Origin: Burkholderia pyrrocinia
GTDB taxonomy: Bacteria > Pseudomonadota > Gammaproteobacteria > Burkholderiales > Burkholderiaceae
Length of the DNA stretch: 64,000 bases
Assembly: GCF_003330765.1 (NCBI RefSeq)
Contig: NZ_CP024904.1
Coordinates: 186,001 to 250,000, forward strand
Reading direction: 5' to 3'
Both the position numbers and the translations under genes were made by a program. The notes beneath the pieces are model-generated. The model was not told the origin of the DNA. It saw nothing but the letters and a program-made list of their open reading frames with translations, and did no database searches. Each line of letters begins with the position of its first letter. The first letter of the stretch is position 1. This document shows, piece after piece, positions 1 through 8,842 of the stretch.

Positions 1-383
1 CGCTCATCCACTACTGTCGCGTGTGGCTGCCGACGTTCGCCGGCATCGCGCCGCGAGTGGCGGCCGCAGCAGTGGCACCGGATCGTACGGGTGATCGCGA
101 TGACCGGCCTGACCGTGTTCCTGGTTCCTGATCTACCAGTGGATCGATCGCAAGGCATCGCGACCTGAAAGCAAACTGGAAGCTCGTGGTGAATACCACG
201 GTTCGGTCACGTTGTCCGCGAGGCGGAGGACACGTCCGATCATGTCCGATCCGCTCGAATGTTTCATTCCTGGCGGCAATCGCATCGATACCTTGAGTTT
301 CATCATCCGCCGCGCTACATTGCCGCTCGCAGAATTCCGTACGGACACCTGCGCACCCTGTAACGCGTACGTAAGGAACCCCG
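1..383. other. Left edge: no intact gene; frame-broken coding remnants
   Basis: No reading frame here passes as a complete gene. On the plus strand, short stretches in three frames read like one membrane-protein C-terminus if two frameshifts are allowed: LIHYCRVWLPTFAGIAPR (from base 3), then EWRPQQWHRIVRVIAMTGL (from base 55), then FLIYQWIDRKAS (from about base 128). The shifts could be real decay or assembly error. Just downstream, around 171-200, the text ANWKLVV resembles the core of ring-hydroxylating dioxygenase alpha subunits, but no Rieske or iron-site context follows. The last 100 bases should hold the promoter of the gene that starts at 384. Confidence 0.3.
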
Positions 384-2279
384 ATGGGGCAACAGGCGGA
401 AGGCAACGACGACATTCCCGACGGCCCGGCCGGCCGTGACGCACTCGCGCCGGTCGCAGGGGCCGCCGCGTTGCTGGTCGCCGCGCTCGGCACGCTGAGC
501 GCCGTCGACATCCTGCCAGTCGACCTGCGCTGGTGCGCACCGCTCGCAAGCGCATGGTGCAACGTGCTCGTCGTCGCGATCGGCGTGCTGCTCGCCGACC
601 GCGCGCGCCGCCACCCGCCGGACGGATCGGCTGCCGGCCTGCTCACCGACTGGTTGAGCAGTGCGTTCCGCCGCAAGCAGGCGCCGGCGCCTCCCGACAA
701 CCCGTGGCCGGCGATTGTCGCTGCGATCGACTGGCGGCCGTGGGCCGTCACGGCAAGCGCCGCGCTCTCCGTCGCGATTGCCGCGCTCGCATGGCAGCCA
801 CCGTCGCCCGCCACGCTGATCCGCGCGATGGCTGCCCCCGAACCCACGCTCGCGGCCGGCGCGGCATGCATCGTCCTCGCCTTTCTCACGCTCGTCACCG
901 AACGCCATCATGCGGCGGCCGCATGCGGTTCGGCGGTATCCGCATCGCTCACGCGGGCGCTGCGCGTGGCGCTCGTCACCGCGCTTACGGGCGCCCTGGC
1001 CGCGGCATGGTTCGCATTCCGGCACCGCGCGGCAGACGGGCTCGTGCATGCCGTTGCGCTGCTCAACGCCGTCGTAGCCGCCGAACTGGCCATCCGCGGC
1101 GTGCTGTCGTGGTTTGCGGCGCGACGCGGCGCCGTCGTGCCGACCAGCGCGATCGCCGGCCTGCTGAGCCGTCGCCCGTCGCCGTTCGCGTCGCTCGGCG
1201 CCGAACTGCGCGATCGTTACGGCATCGACCTGCGGCAAAGTTGGGGCTGGCGCAGTTTCGTGCGGCTGCTGCCCGGCGCGCTCGGCGCCACCATCGCCTG
1301 CGCGTGGCTGCTCACCGCCGTCGTCGTACTGAACCCGGAGCAGCGCGCGGTCTATGAACGTTTCGGCGCGCCGGTCGCGGTCTGGCAGCCCGGCCTGCAC
1401 GTCGGCCTGCCCTTGCCGTTCGGCCGTGCGCGCATCGTCGACAACGGCGCCGTGCACCAGGTCGCGATCGCGGGCAGCGCGAACGACGGCAGCGCCGACA
1501 CGCCTGCCGCGCTTGCGGACGGCCCGACGCCCGAACGCCTCAACCGCCTGTGGGATGCGCCGCATCCGTGGGAAACCACGCAGGTGATCGCCGGCGCGAA
1601 CGGCGACCGCCAGAACTTCCAGATCGTCAACGCCGATGTGCGGGTCGACTACCGTCTCGGCCCGACCGATGCCGACGCCCGTGCGGCGCTCTATCGCACG
1701 ATCGATCCGGAAAGCACGGTGCGCGTGAGCGCCAATCGCGAACTGGTCCACTACCTCGCGTCGCATACGCTCGAATCGCTGCTCGAGACGAATCAGGCTG
1801 CGATGGCCGACCATCTGAAGCGCGCGATCCAGCAACAGCTCGACCGGCTGCAGAGCGGCGTCGACGTGATCGCGGTCGTGATCGAGAGCGTGCACCCGCC
1901 GACGGGCGCGGCGGCCGCCTTTCACGACGTACAGGCCGCGCAGATCCGCGCACAGGGCAGCGTCGCGCAGGCGCGCGGATTCGCGGCCGGCCTGCTCGGC
2001 AACACGCAGCAGCAGGCGTTCGCACGGGTCGCGCAGGCCGAAGCGCAAGCGGGCGATACGTTGTCGTCGGCGCGCGTGCAGCGGATCGATTTCGACGCCG
2101 ATCTGGTTGCTTACCGGCTCGGCGGCCCCGCGTTTCCGTTCGAGTATTACCTCGACCGACTGCAACGCGGCCTGCGCAATGCACGCATGACGATCATCGA
2201 CGACCGGCTTGCCGACGGCACGCGGGCGACCGTCGACCTTCGCAATACTCCCGCCGGCGATCTGGCCGGCATCCATTGA
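384..2279 (+). CDS. Polytopic membrane protein with C-terminal SPFH/band-7 domain
   Basis: The 631-residue product starts at an ATG with an AAGGA ribosome site 7 bases upstream. Residues 1 to about 310 are mostly hydrophobic, with several membrane segments. A last segment near 295-313 leads into an SPFH (stomatin/prohibitin/flotillin/HflK) domain beginning NPEQRAVYERFG and running to about 560, with a charged helical stretch rich in Ala, Gln and Glu behind it. HflK and HflC modulate FtsH protease as a membrane-bound pair. This protein is longer than HflK because of the polytopic N-terminal half. It is the first gene of a packed operon with two more SPFH proteins and a P-type ATPase, so a scaffold role for that ATPase is more likely than housekeeping HflK function. 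That role is inference. Confidence 0.75.
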   Translation: MGQQAEGNDDIPDGPAGRDALAPVAGAAALLVAALGTLSAVDILPVDLRWCAPLASAWCNVLVVAIGVLLADRARRHPPDGSAAGLLTDWLSSAFRRKQAPAPPDNPWPAIVAAIDWRPWAVTASAALSVAIAALAWQPPSPATLIRAMAAPEPTLAAGAACIVLAFLTLVTERHHAAAACGSAVSASLTRALRVALVTALTGALAAAWFAFRHRAADGLVHAVALLNAVVAAELAIRGVLSWFAARRGAVVPTSAIAGLLSRRPSPFASLGAELRDRYGIDLRQSWGWRSFVRLLPGALGATIACAWLLTAVVVLNPEQRAVYERFGAPVAVWQPGLHVGLPLPFGRARIVDNGAVHQVAIAGSANDGSADTPAALADGPTPERLNRLWDAPHPWETTQVIAGANGDRQNFQIVNADVRVDYRLGPTDADARAALYRTIDPESTVRVSANRELVHYLASHTLESLLETNQAAMADHLKRAIQQQLDRLQSGVDVIAVVIESVHPPTGAAAAFHDVQAAQIRAQGSVAQARGFAAGLLGNTQQQAFARVAQAEAQAGDTLSSARVQRIDFDADLVAYRLGGPAFPFEYYLDRLQRGLRNARMTIIDDRLADGTRATVDLRNTPAGDLAGIH

Positions 2280-2372
2280 CATGTCGCGGCGATTTCCGCG
2301 CGGGCGGCGCAAGTCGGCGGCAGGCCGTGCCGCCGCACCGCACGCGTGCGACGCCGCACCCGGGGTGACATC

Positions 2373-3410
2373 GTGAGTCTGTTTCATTCGCACGCGCATG
2401 ATCATGCGCACCACGGCCATGGCCACGACCACCACGCGCATCGCGGCGCACCGCAACCACCCGGCGCGTTCCGCCTGCGCGTCGCCGTCGCGCTGCTGTG
2501 CGTGCTCGTCGCGCTCGCGGTCGCGAGCTTCGTGCAGGTGCGCGCCGGCGAGGCATCGGTGATCACGCGCTTCGGGCGTCCCGTGCGCGTGCTGCTCGAA
2601 CCCGGGCTGGCGTGGCGCCTGCCTGCGCCGATCGATGCGGTGACACCCGTCGACCTGCGCCTGCATACGACGTCGAGCGGTCTGCAGGACGTCGGCACCC
2701 GTGACGGACTGCGCATCATCGTCGAGGCCTACGTCGCGTGGCGCGTGCCGGCCGATGCGCACGACATCGGGCGTTTCATGCGGGCAGTCGGCAACGAACC
2801 GGACGAAGCGGCACGGCAGATCCGCTCGCTCGTCGGTTCCGTGCTGCAGACGACGTCCGCCGGGTACGACCTCGCGTCGCTCGTGAACACCGATCCGGCA
2901 CAGGTGAAGATCGGCGAATTCGAGGACACGCTGCGCCGGCAGATCGACGCGCAGCTCTATGCGGCCTATGGTGTGCGCGTTGCCCAGGTCGGGCTCGAGC
3001 GGCTCACGCTGCCGGCCGTCACGCTCGCCGCGACCGTCGACCGGATGAGCGCGGAGCGCGAGACCGTGGCCGCGCAGCGCACCGCGGACGGCAATCGCGA
3101 GGCCGCGCAGATCCGCTCCGACGCCGAGCGCGACGCCCGCATCGCGCTCGCCGATGCGAACGTGAAAGCGGCCGACATCGAAGCGCAATCGCGCAAGGAC
3201 GCGGCCGATATCTACGGCAAGAGCTATGCGGGCAACCCGCATCTGTACACGATGCTGCGTTCGCTCGACACGCTGAACTCGGTGGTCGGCACCAATACGA
3301 ACCTGATCCTGCGCACCGATGCCGCGCCGTTCCGCGTACTCGTGCAGGGTCCGGCCGACGCGTCGGGCCCGGCCGCGCCGGCGCCCAAAGCGCACAAGGC
3401 CGCACGATGA
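2373..3410 (+). CDS. SPFH/band-7 protein with histidine-rich N-terminus (HflK/HflC-like)
   Basis: About 345 residues. The chosen start is GTG at 2373, with GGGGTGAC just upstream; an in-frame GTG at 2346 is possible but lacks a better site. The first ~22 residues contain eleven histidines in alternating pattern (FHSHAHDHAHHGHGHDHH), the look of a metal-binding tail. One membrane segment follows (about residues 35-55), then an SPFH domain beginning EASVITRFGRPVRVLLEPG, then an Ala/Glu/Arg-rich coiled region ending in YAGNPHLYTMLRSLDTL, a signature also seen in HflC. The stop overlaps the next gene's start as ATGA. The adjacent P-type ATPase has no N-terminal metal-binding domain, so this tail could present metal to it; that is inference. 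Confidence 0.78.
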   Translation: MSLFHSHAHDHAHHGHGHDHHAHRGAPQPPGAFRLRVAVALLCVLVALAVASFVQVRAGEASVITRFGRPVRVLLEPGLAWRLPAPIDAVTPVDLRLHTTSSGLQDVGTRDGLRIIVEAYVAWRVPADAHDIGRFMRAVGNEPDEAARQIRSLVGSVLQTTSAGYDLASLVNTDPAQVKIGEFEDTLRRQIDAQLYAAYGVRVAQVGLERLTLPAVTLAATVDRMSAERETVAAQRTADGNREAAQIRSDAERDARIALADANVKAADIEAQSRKDAADIYGKSYAGNPHLYTMLRSLDTLNSVVGTNTNLILRTDAAPFRVLVQGPADASGPAAPAPKAHKAAR

Positions 3411-4450
3411 GCGTCCAGTCTGCAGCGCCGCTCGGGCCCGGCGCCCAGGCCGTGCGCCTGTCGTTCTGGTTCGTCGCCGCGCTCGCGGTGCTCGCCGCAT
3501 GCGCGTGGGCCGGCTCGAACATCCGGCGGATTCCGGCGGACAGCCGCGCAGTCGTGATGCGCTTCGGCGCGCTTGTGCGCACGCAGGACGCCGGGCTCGT
3601 GATCGCGTGGCCGCGACCGTTCGAGTCGGTCTTGCTCGTGCCGGGCACCGCACGTGTGCTCGAGCAGAAGATCCGCTCGCTCGACCGCGATCCGCGGGCG
3701 CTCGTGCCGTCCGCGTCGGGCGGCGCGCGGCTGCCCGACGCGCTCGCCGGTTCCGGCTACGTGCTGACAGGCGACGGCGGCGCCGTCGCGTTGAGCGCGG
3801 TCCTCTACTACCGGGTCAGCGATCCGTACGCGTATGTGCTGCAGCAGGACCGTCTCGACGCGGCGCTCGAGCGGATCGTGTCCGCGTCGGCCGTCGAGGT
3901 CGCGGCGACCCGCGATCTCGACGCGATCCTGGTCGCACGCCCCGAACAGTTGGCCGCCGACCGGCAGATGGCCGCACGTCGCGAACGGCTGCGCGGCGAT
4001 CTCGCCGACGCGATCGCGCGGCACCTACGCGCGCTCGACGCGGCGCACGCGGGGCTCGGCATCGAAGTCGCGCGCGTCGACGTGCAGCCCGCGTTTCCCG
4101 GCGCGGCAGCCGATGCATTCAACTCGGTGCTGACGTCGCTGCAGCTCGCCGAGCGGACCATTGCCGAAGCCCGTACCGCCGCCGAACAGCGGCGGCAGGA
4201 CGCGCAGCAGGACGCCGACCGGATCGTCCAGGATGCACAGGCACGCGCGACCGAACGCGTCGCGACCGCGCAGACCGACACGCTGGAAATCCGGCAGCTC
4301 GACGCGACGCTGCGCGAGAACGGCGATCCGGGGCTGCTGGCGCGGCTTTATCGCGATCGCGTGCAGCGCGTCCTGTCGAAAGCAGGGCGCGTGACGACGA
4401 TCGATCCGCACGACACCTCGAACCTGATCCTGCCCGGGAGCGCCCGATGA
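3407..4450 (+). CDS. SPFH/band-7 protein (HflK-like), third of the set
   Basis: 347 residues, starting at ATG 3407 in an ATGA overlap with the gene before it. One N-terminal membrane segment (about residues 20-40) is followed by an SPFH domain: SRAVVMRFGALVRTQDAGLV, then GAVALSAVLYYRVSDPYAY. After that comes a long Ala/Arg/Glu/Gln-rich helical region, typical of proteins that form HflKC-type ring or cage oligomers in the inner membrane. Its stop again overlaps the next start (ATGA), so all three proteins are probably translationally coupled to the ATPase. No gene for FtsH is present, which argues against this being the standard hflKC locus. Confidence 0.78.
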   Translation: MSVQSAAPLGPGAQAVRLSFWFVAALAVLAACAWAGSNIRRIPADSRAVVMRFGALVRTQDAGLVIAWPRPFESVLLVPGTARVLEQKIRSLDRDPRALVPSASGGARLPDALAGSGYVLTGDGGAVALSAVLYYRVSDPYAYVLQQDRLDAALERIVSASAVEVAATRDLDAILVARPEQLAADRQMAARRERLRGDLADAIARHLRALDAAHAGLGIEVARVDVQPAFPGAAADAFNSVLTSLQLAERTIAEARTAAEQRRQDAQQDADRIVQDAQARATERVATAQTDTLEIRQLDATLRENGDPGLLARLYRDRVQRVLSKAGRVTTIDPHDTSNLILPGSAR

Positions 4451-6387
4451 ATCTGCTCGCCGAACCGGCCGCGCGGTCGGACCCCGTGCCCGCCGCGACG
4501 GTGTACGCGCTATCCACCGACGAACGTCGCACGATCACGCGGCAGATCGCGCTGGCGCTGCTCGCGGGCGGGTTGCTCGTGCTGTCGTTTGCGTGGCGGA
4601 CGCTGTCGGCCGGCGGCGAAACGCTCGCGCAAATGCTTGCTGCGCTCGCATCGCTGATCGTCGCGGGGCCCGTCTTTGCGAGCGCGTGGCACAGCCTGCG
4701 CGCGCCGAGCCTGCACGGCGTGACCGATCGCCTGATCGCGCTCGCAATGCTTGCCGCGTGGGCGATCGGCGACATGACGACGGCCGCATTGCTGCCGATC
4801 GTGATGACGTTCGGGCACGCGCTCGAAGAGCGCAGTGTGCTCGGCTCGCAGGAAGCGATCCGCGCGCTCGGCCGGCTGACGGCCGGCCGGGTGCGCCGCA
4901 TCGGCGCAGACGGCAGCGTTGCCGAAGTCGCTTACGACGCGCTCCGCGTGGGCGACCGGATCGAAGTGGTGGCCGGCGCGCGCATTCCGGTCGACGGCGT
5001 CGTGTATGCCGGCACGTCGAGCGTCGACAACGGACCGATCACGGGCGAATCCGTGCCGCTCGACGTCGACGAAGGCAGCGTCGTTTATGGCGGTGCGCTG
5101 AATCTCGACGGCGTGCTGCGCATCGAGGTCACCCACACCGGCAAGGATTCGACGCTCGGCAAGATCATCGCGCTGATGCAGCACGCGGAACAGGCGAAGC
5201 CGCCCGTCACGCAGGTGCTCGAGCGGCACATGGGCGCCTATCTCGCGCTGGTCCTGCTGATCGCGGCGATCGTCTGGTTCACGTCCGCGAGCGCGTCGGC
5301 GATGCTCGCGGTCATCGTGGCCGCATGCCCGTGCGCGCTGGTGCTCGCCGCGCCGTCCACGGCCATCGCCGGGATCGCGGTCGGCGCGCGGCACGGCATC
5401 CTGTTTCGCAACGCCGCCTTCCTCGACAAGATAGCCGAGGTCGACTCGCTCGTGATCGACAAGACGGGCACGCTCACCCGCGGGGAATTGCAGGTCCGGC
5501 AGGTGTGGCTGCAGCCCGGCGTCGACGGTGTGCAGGCGCGCGCGCTGGCCGCCCGGCTCGGCGAAAGCAGCGCGCATCCGGCGAGCCGCGCGCTCGTCCG
5601 CGATGCCGCCGCGTCCGGCCTCGCGGGCGCAGCCGTTGCGCCGTTCGAGCGGACCCGGGAATTGCGCGGGCTCGGCGTCGTCGCCGACACACCGGACGGC
5701 ACGGCGGTACTGGGCCGGCCCGCGCTGCTTGCCGATCATGCCAGTGCGTTGCCGCCGCCTCCCGACGGTTTCGACGGGCCGCTCGTCGGCCTCGCGCTCG
5801 ACGGGCGGCTGCTCGCGTGGTTCGGTTTTGCCGACACGCTGCGGCCCGACGCGCATGATGCGCTCGCCGAGCTGCGTGCGCTGGGCCTCGCGCGGCAGAC
5901 GCTGCTGACGGGCGACCTCGAGCCCGTCGCACGCAAGGTCGCGGCCGAGACCGGCATCGAGCGGGTGGTCGCGCAGGCGCTGCCGCACGACAAGCTCGAC
6001 TACGTGATGCGCGAGATTGGCGCCGGCCTGCATCCGCTCGTCGTCGGCGACGGGCTGAACGACGTGCTGGCGATCAAGGCCGGCTCGACCAGCATTGCGA
6101 TGGGCGACCACGGCGTGGACATCGCGATCGCGTCGGCCGACGTCGTCCTGCTTGGCGACGACCTGCGGCGGATTCCGACCTGCATCCGCCTCGGCCGGCA
6201 CTGCCGGCGCACGGCGACGACCAATGCGGCGATCGGGCTCGCGTGGACGCTCGCGGTGATCGCGCTGGCCGCGACCGGCGTGCTCGGCGCGGTGTGGGCC
6301 GCGATCCTGCACAACGTCGGCACGTTCATCGTGATTGCCAACGCCGGCCGGCTGCTGCGGATCGACGAGCCGGCGCGCGCCGCATGA
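4447..6387 (+). CDS. Heavy-metal-type (P1B) P-type ATPase
   Basis: 646 residues; ATP-driven metal-cation pump of the inner membrane. Visible motifs in order: TGES actuator loop at 199-202, CPC transmembrane metal site at 294-296 (ACPCALVLAAP), phosphorylation motif DKTGTLT starting at D338, the P1B-diagnostic HP pair at 377-378, and GDGLND at 534-539. There is no CxxC metal-binding domain before the first membrane helices. Six to eight membrane segments are apparent. CPC ATPases usually move Cu+, Ag+, Zn2+, Cd2+ or Pb2+; the ion cannot be decided from this sequence. It is the last intact gene of the operon, overlapping the preceding SPFH gene by four bases. Confidence 0.9.
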   Translation: MNLLAEPAARSDPVPAATVYALSTDERRTITRQIALALLAGGLLVLSFAWRTLSAGGETLAQMLAALASLIVAGPVFASAWHSLRAPSLHGVTDRLIALAMLAAWAIGDMTTAALLPIVMTFGHALEERSVLGSQEAIRALGRLTAGRVRRIGADGSVAEVAYDALRVGDRIEVVAGARIPVDGVVYAGTSSVDNGPITGESVPLDVDEGSVVYGGALNLDGVLRIEVTHTGKDSTLGKIIALMQHAEQAKPPVTQVLERHMGAYLALVLLIAAIVWFTSASASAMLAVIVAACPCALVLAAPSTAIAGIAVGARHGILFRNAAFLDKIAEVDSLVIDKTGTLTRGELQVRQVWLQPGVDGVQARALAARLGESSAHPASRALVRDAAASGLAGAAVAPFERTRELRGLGVVADTPDGTAVLGRPALLADHASALPPPPDGFDGPLVGLALDGRLLAWFGFADTLRPDAHDALAELRALGLARQTLLTGDLEPVARKVAAETGIERVVAQALPHDKLDYVMREIGAGLHPLVVGDGLNDVLAIKAGSTSIAMGDHGVDIAIASADVVLLGDDLRRIPTCIRLGRHCRRTATTNAAIGLAWTLAVIALAATGVLGAVWAAILHNVGTFIVIANAGRLLRIDEPARAA

Positions 6388-6450
6388 ACGAATAGACGAT
6401 CGAAGGGCTGGTGCAGGGCGGCAGGCTGTCGCCGTTGCAGCATCAGCGCG
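6384..6450 (+). pseudogene. Remnant start of a fifth gene of the SPFH/ATPase operon
   Basis: An ATG at 6384 overlaps the ATPase stop as ATGA, the same coupling used throughout this operon. The frame reads MNE, then an in-frame TAG at 6393, then continues as plausible protein (TIEGLVQGGRLSPLQHQR...) until it meets the 3' end of the convergent hydrolase gene at 6451. This fits a lost downstream gene whose first codons survive: CAG or GAG to TAG, plus deletion of the rest. Its family is not recognisable from about 20 residues. Confidence 0.4.
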
Positions 6451-7713
6451 TCACGGCCGCCCTTCGCTCGGCACTTCCGCCGCCTTGCTGAGCTCGCCCA
6501 TGATGATCTGCGCGATCACGTTGGCCGGCGCGCGTCCATCGGGCGCGGCAGCCGTGTTCGTCCACGTGACGATCGTCGTTTTCGTGACCGGGTCGTAGCC
6601 CATGAAGGTATTGAAACCCGGTATCTCGCCCGTGTGTCCGTAGAACGTGCCGAATTTGGCCAGGCCCATGCAGTAGCTCGGCGACATCGGGTCGGACGGA
6701 TTGAGCGGCGTGCAACTGGCGAGTCGTTGCGCCTGCAGGTTGGCGTTCAGGTAGCCGCCACCGACCATCCGCTGCACGTACGCGGCCAACTCCGTCACGG
6801 TCGAAATGCCTGAGCCGGCCGTCCATGCCCACGACGTGTTGACACCGGTCACGTTCGTCGGTTGCAGCGTGCCGTTTTTCGCGGCCGCCTGGCGTTCGGG
6901 CGATAGTGCGTCGCTATCGGTCGTCTCGGCATTGGTGCCCCATTGATAGCCCTGCGGAGCCGGCGCCGGCAGCGACGTATTGTTCTGCGGCGGAAGAAAC
7001 GTGTTGGTCAGGCCGAGCGGCGCAAAAAGACGCGCGTTCATCGCATCGGCCGCGCTCATGCCGGTGAGTTGCTCGATGATGAGCCCGAGCAGCACCGTGT
7101 TCGTGTTCGAGTAGCGAAAATCCGTACCCGGCGCGAAATAGACCGGCTGGTTGTCCGCGATGTCCAGCAATTCCGCCGTGGTCCATACCTTGTCCGGCTG
7201 CGCATCGAGCGTCTGGTTGAACGCGAGATTGGTCGAGTAGTTGTAGAGGCCGCTGCGCATGGTCAGCAACTGCTCGATCGTGATCGAATTGCCGTTGGGC
7301 ACGTTCGCGATGAACTTGCCGACGGTGTCGCCGAGGCTCAGCCGGCCTTCCTGGACGAGCTGCAGAATCACCGTGCCGGTCCATGTCTTCGTCACGCTGC
7401 CGACGCGAAAGTGTGCGTTCGTCGGGATCGGCGTATTCGACCCTCGCACGGCCGTGCCGAACGATTCGAGCCAGTTGCCCTGCGGCGATTGCACGAAGAC
7501 GACCGCGCCGGGCGTCATCGTGTCCGCGAGCAACGCGTTGATCTGCGGGCGCGCCGCGTTCGCGTAGGCGGGCACGCTGGAAGTCGGCGAATTGTCGCCG
7601 CCACACGCGGACACGGTGACGCCGATCACCACGGCCGGTGCGACGGCAACGATGCCATGCACCAGCCGCTTCGCCGCGTTCGACAAAAACCGGGAGCTTG
7701 CTGAAGTAGCCAT
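6451..7713 (-). CDS. Serine beta-lactamase-like / D-Ala-D-Ala carboxypeptidase-type lipoprotein
   Basis: 420 residues with AGGAAGGGA upstream of the ATG. A hydrophobic signal ends in a lipobox (VSAC, Cys37), so the mature protein should be a lipoprotein. The class C beta-lactamase fold motifs are clear: SVTK with Ser106 and Lys109, YSN at 201-203, and HTG near residue 376. This superfamily includes carboxypeptidases, esterases and true beta-lactamases, and the sequence does not separate these. It lies convergent to the P-type ATPase operon, and its 3' end abuts the remnant of that operon's fifth gene. Confidence 0.82.
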   Translation of the reverse strand: MATSASSRFLSNAAKRLVHGIVAVAPAVVIGVTVSACGGDNSPTSSVPAYANAARPQINALLADTMTPGAVVFVQSPQGNWLESFGTAVRGSNTPIPTNAHFRVGSVTKTWTGTVILQLVQEGRLSLGDTVGKFIANVPNGNSITIEQLLTMRSGLYNYSTNLAFNQTLDAQPDKVWTTAELLDIADNQPVYFAPGTDFRYSNTNTVLLGLIIEQLTGMSAADAMNARLFAPLGLTNTFLPPQNNTSLPAPAPQGYQWGTNAETTDSDALSPERQAAAKNGTLQPTNVTGVNTSWAWTAGSGISTVTELAAYVQRMVGGGYLNANLQAQRLASCTPLNPSDPMSPSYCMGLAKFGTFYGHTGEIPGFNTFMGYDPVTKTTIVTWTNTAAAPDGRAPANVIAQIIMGELSKAAEVPSEGRP

Positions 7714-7771
7714 CGCGCATTCCCTTCCTGTTCGTGACGTGCTGCTCTCCTTGCTTCTCCAGAACTATAGG

Positions 7772-7804
7772 ACAGGCGCGCCTGTGCCGGCGGCGCGCCT
7801 TTTA
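7772..7804 (+). terminator. GC-rich hairpin followed by a short T run
   Basis: GGCGCGCC arms at 7773-7780 and 7790-7797 enclose a 9-base loop and are followed by TTTTATT on the plus strand. It lies between two minus-strand genes. In the minus direction the A run precedes rather than follows the stem, so it is a weaker terminator for the outer-membrane gene upstream. No plus-strand gene ends here. Confidence 0.4.
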
Positions 7805-7849
7805 TTCGTCTTGGGATAACGATCCGGTGCGCTCATTCGATCGCGAGCA

Positions 7850-8806
7850 TCACTGGAAGTGATGCACATAGCGCAGCACCATCCGCGTCCCCTGCGGGCG
7901 GTTGCGCGTAAAGGTCTCGAAGTACGCGTTGAACAGCAGGTGATCGTGCGGCGAGAAGCTGACCATGGCACCCGGGCCGATCGCGAACACGGCCTCGCGC
8001 GTGCCCGGCACGTCCTGCCCGTTCTCCTTCATGTCGGTGGTCTGGCGCAGCCAGTAGCCGTTGAGCCCCAGCCGCAGGCCGGGGCGCACTTCGTACTCGG
8101 TCGCGAAATTGGCATGGATCGCCTGGCCGGCCTGGGTCGACGTCACGTCGGGGCCGAGCGACGTGGCCGGCTGATGGTTGGTCGCGTTCCACAGATAGTG
8201 CAGCCGCCATGACACGGTCCATTTGGGCGTCAGCCACAGCGTCGCCGCCCAGTACGGATCGAACGACCAGACATGACTGCCCGGGTTGATCGCGCGCGAC
8301 GGATCGTACGCGCCGGTCGGTGCGATGAACTGGAATTCCACGCGCTGCGCGAAGCGCGGGCCCTGCGCACCCATCACCGGGTCGAACTGGATGAACGGGC
8401 CGATCAGCAGGTCGCCGAAACCGGCGCGCGCATTCAGCGCGACGTTGCCGATGCCGTCGTCGGACCGCGCGGACGCGATCCACGGCAGGATCACGTCGAG
8501 GCCCGGATGCATCCCGGCGAACGTCAGCGGCGACTGGTAGACGAGCTGGCTCAGCCCCGCGAACAGATCGATGTCCTGCTTCGGCAGGCCGACCTTGTTG
8601 CCGGCATTGTCGTTGACGCGGCCGGCCGTGTAGTACTGGAAGTACTGCGTACCGTACCAGCCGGAGCCGGCCGGCGGCATCCCGTCGAGGAAACTGGTCA
8701 TGCCGAGGTTGACCGACGGCAGATCGGTCGCGTTGGCCGGCGCGTGACCGGTCATGCCGGCGATCGCGAGGCCTGCGACGACGAGCAGGCGAGAGCCGAA
8801 TTTCAT
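7850..8806 (-). CDS. Outer-membrane protein of the phenol meta-pathway (SphA/MetA-like) family
   Basis: About 318 residues. The start is taken at the second ATG (8806) because AGGAG lies nine bases upstream of it but directly against the first ATG (8815). A signal peptide ends near ANATDLPS. The remainder is beta-strand-like with many aromatic residues and ends in FQ, as expected for an outer-membrane barrel. Proteins of this family accompany aromatic degradation operons and are thought to aid uptake of hydrophobic aromatics. It is the last gene of the iif-like indole cluster, 36 bases after the flavin reductase stop, which supports a role in substrate entry. Confidence 0.72.
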   Translation of the reverse strand: MKFGSRLLVVAGLAIAGMTGHAPANATDLPSVNLGMTSFLDGMPPAGSGWYGTQYFQYYTAGRVNDNAGNKVGLPKQDIDLFAGLSQLVYQSPLTFAGMHPGLDVILPWIASARSDDGIGNVALNARAGFGDLLIGPFIQFDPVMGAQGPRFAQRVEFQFIAPTGAYDPSRAINPGSHVWSFDPYWAATLWLTPKWTVSWRLHYLWNATNHQPATSLGPDVTSTQAGQAIHANFATEYEVRPGLRLGLNGYWLRQTTDMKENGQDVPGTREAVFAIGPGAMVSFSPHDHLLFNAYFETFTRNRPQGTRMVLRYVHHFQ

Positions 8807-8842
8807 GTTCACCATCTCCTGTGTATTTATTCGTATAGCTAA

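Noticed and set aside
171..300. Ring-hydroxylating dioxygenase alpha subunit fragment (ANWKLVV)
   Set aside because: Only about seven residues match; no histidines of the iron site or Rieske cluster follow, and the frame soon ends.
315..3653. 1112-residue minus-strand open frame
   Set aside because: Low-complexity Arg/Ala/Gly-rich shadow of the three SPFH genes; no domain, and it runs antisense across clear gene boundaries.
3407..4450. Calling the SPFH genes the housekeeping hflK and hflC
   Set aside because: Three rather than two SPFH proteins, one with a long polytopic N-terminal half, and no hflX or hfq neighbourhood; coupling to a P-type ATPase points to a separate system.
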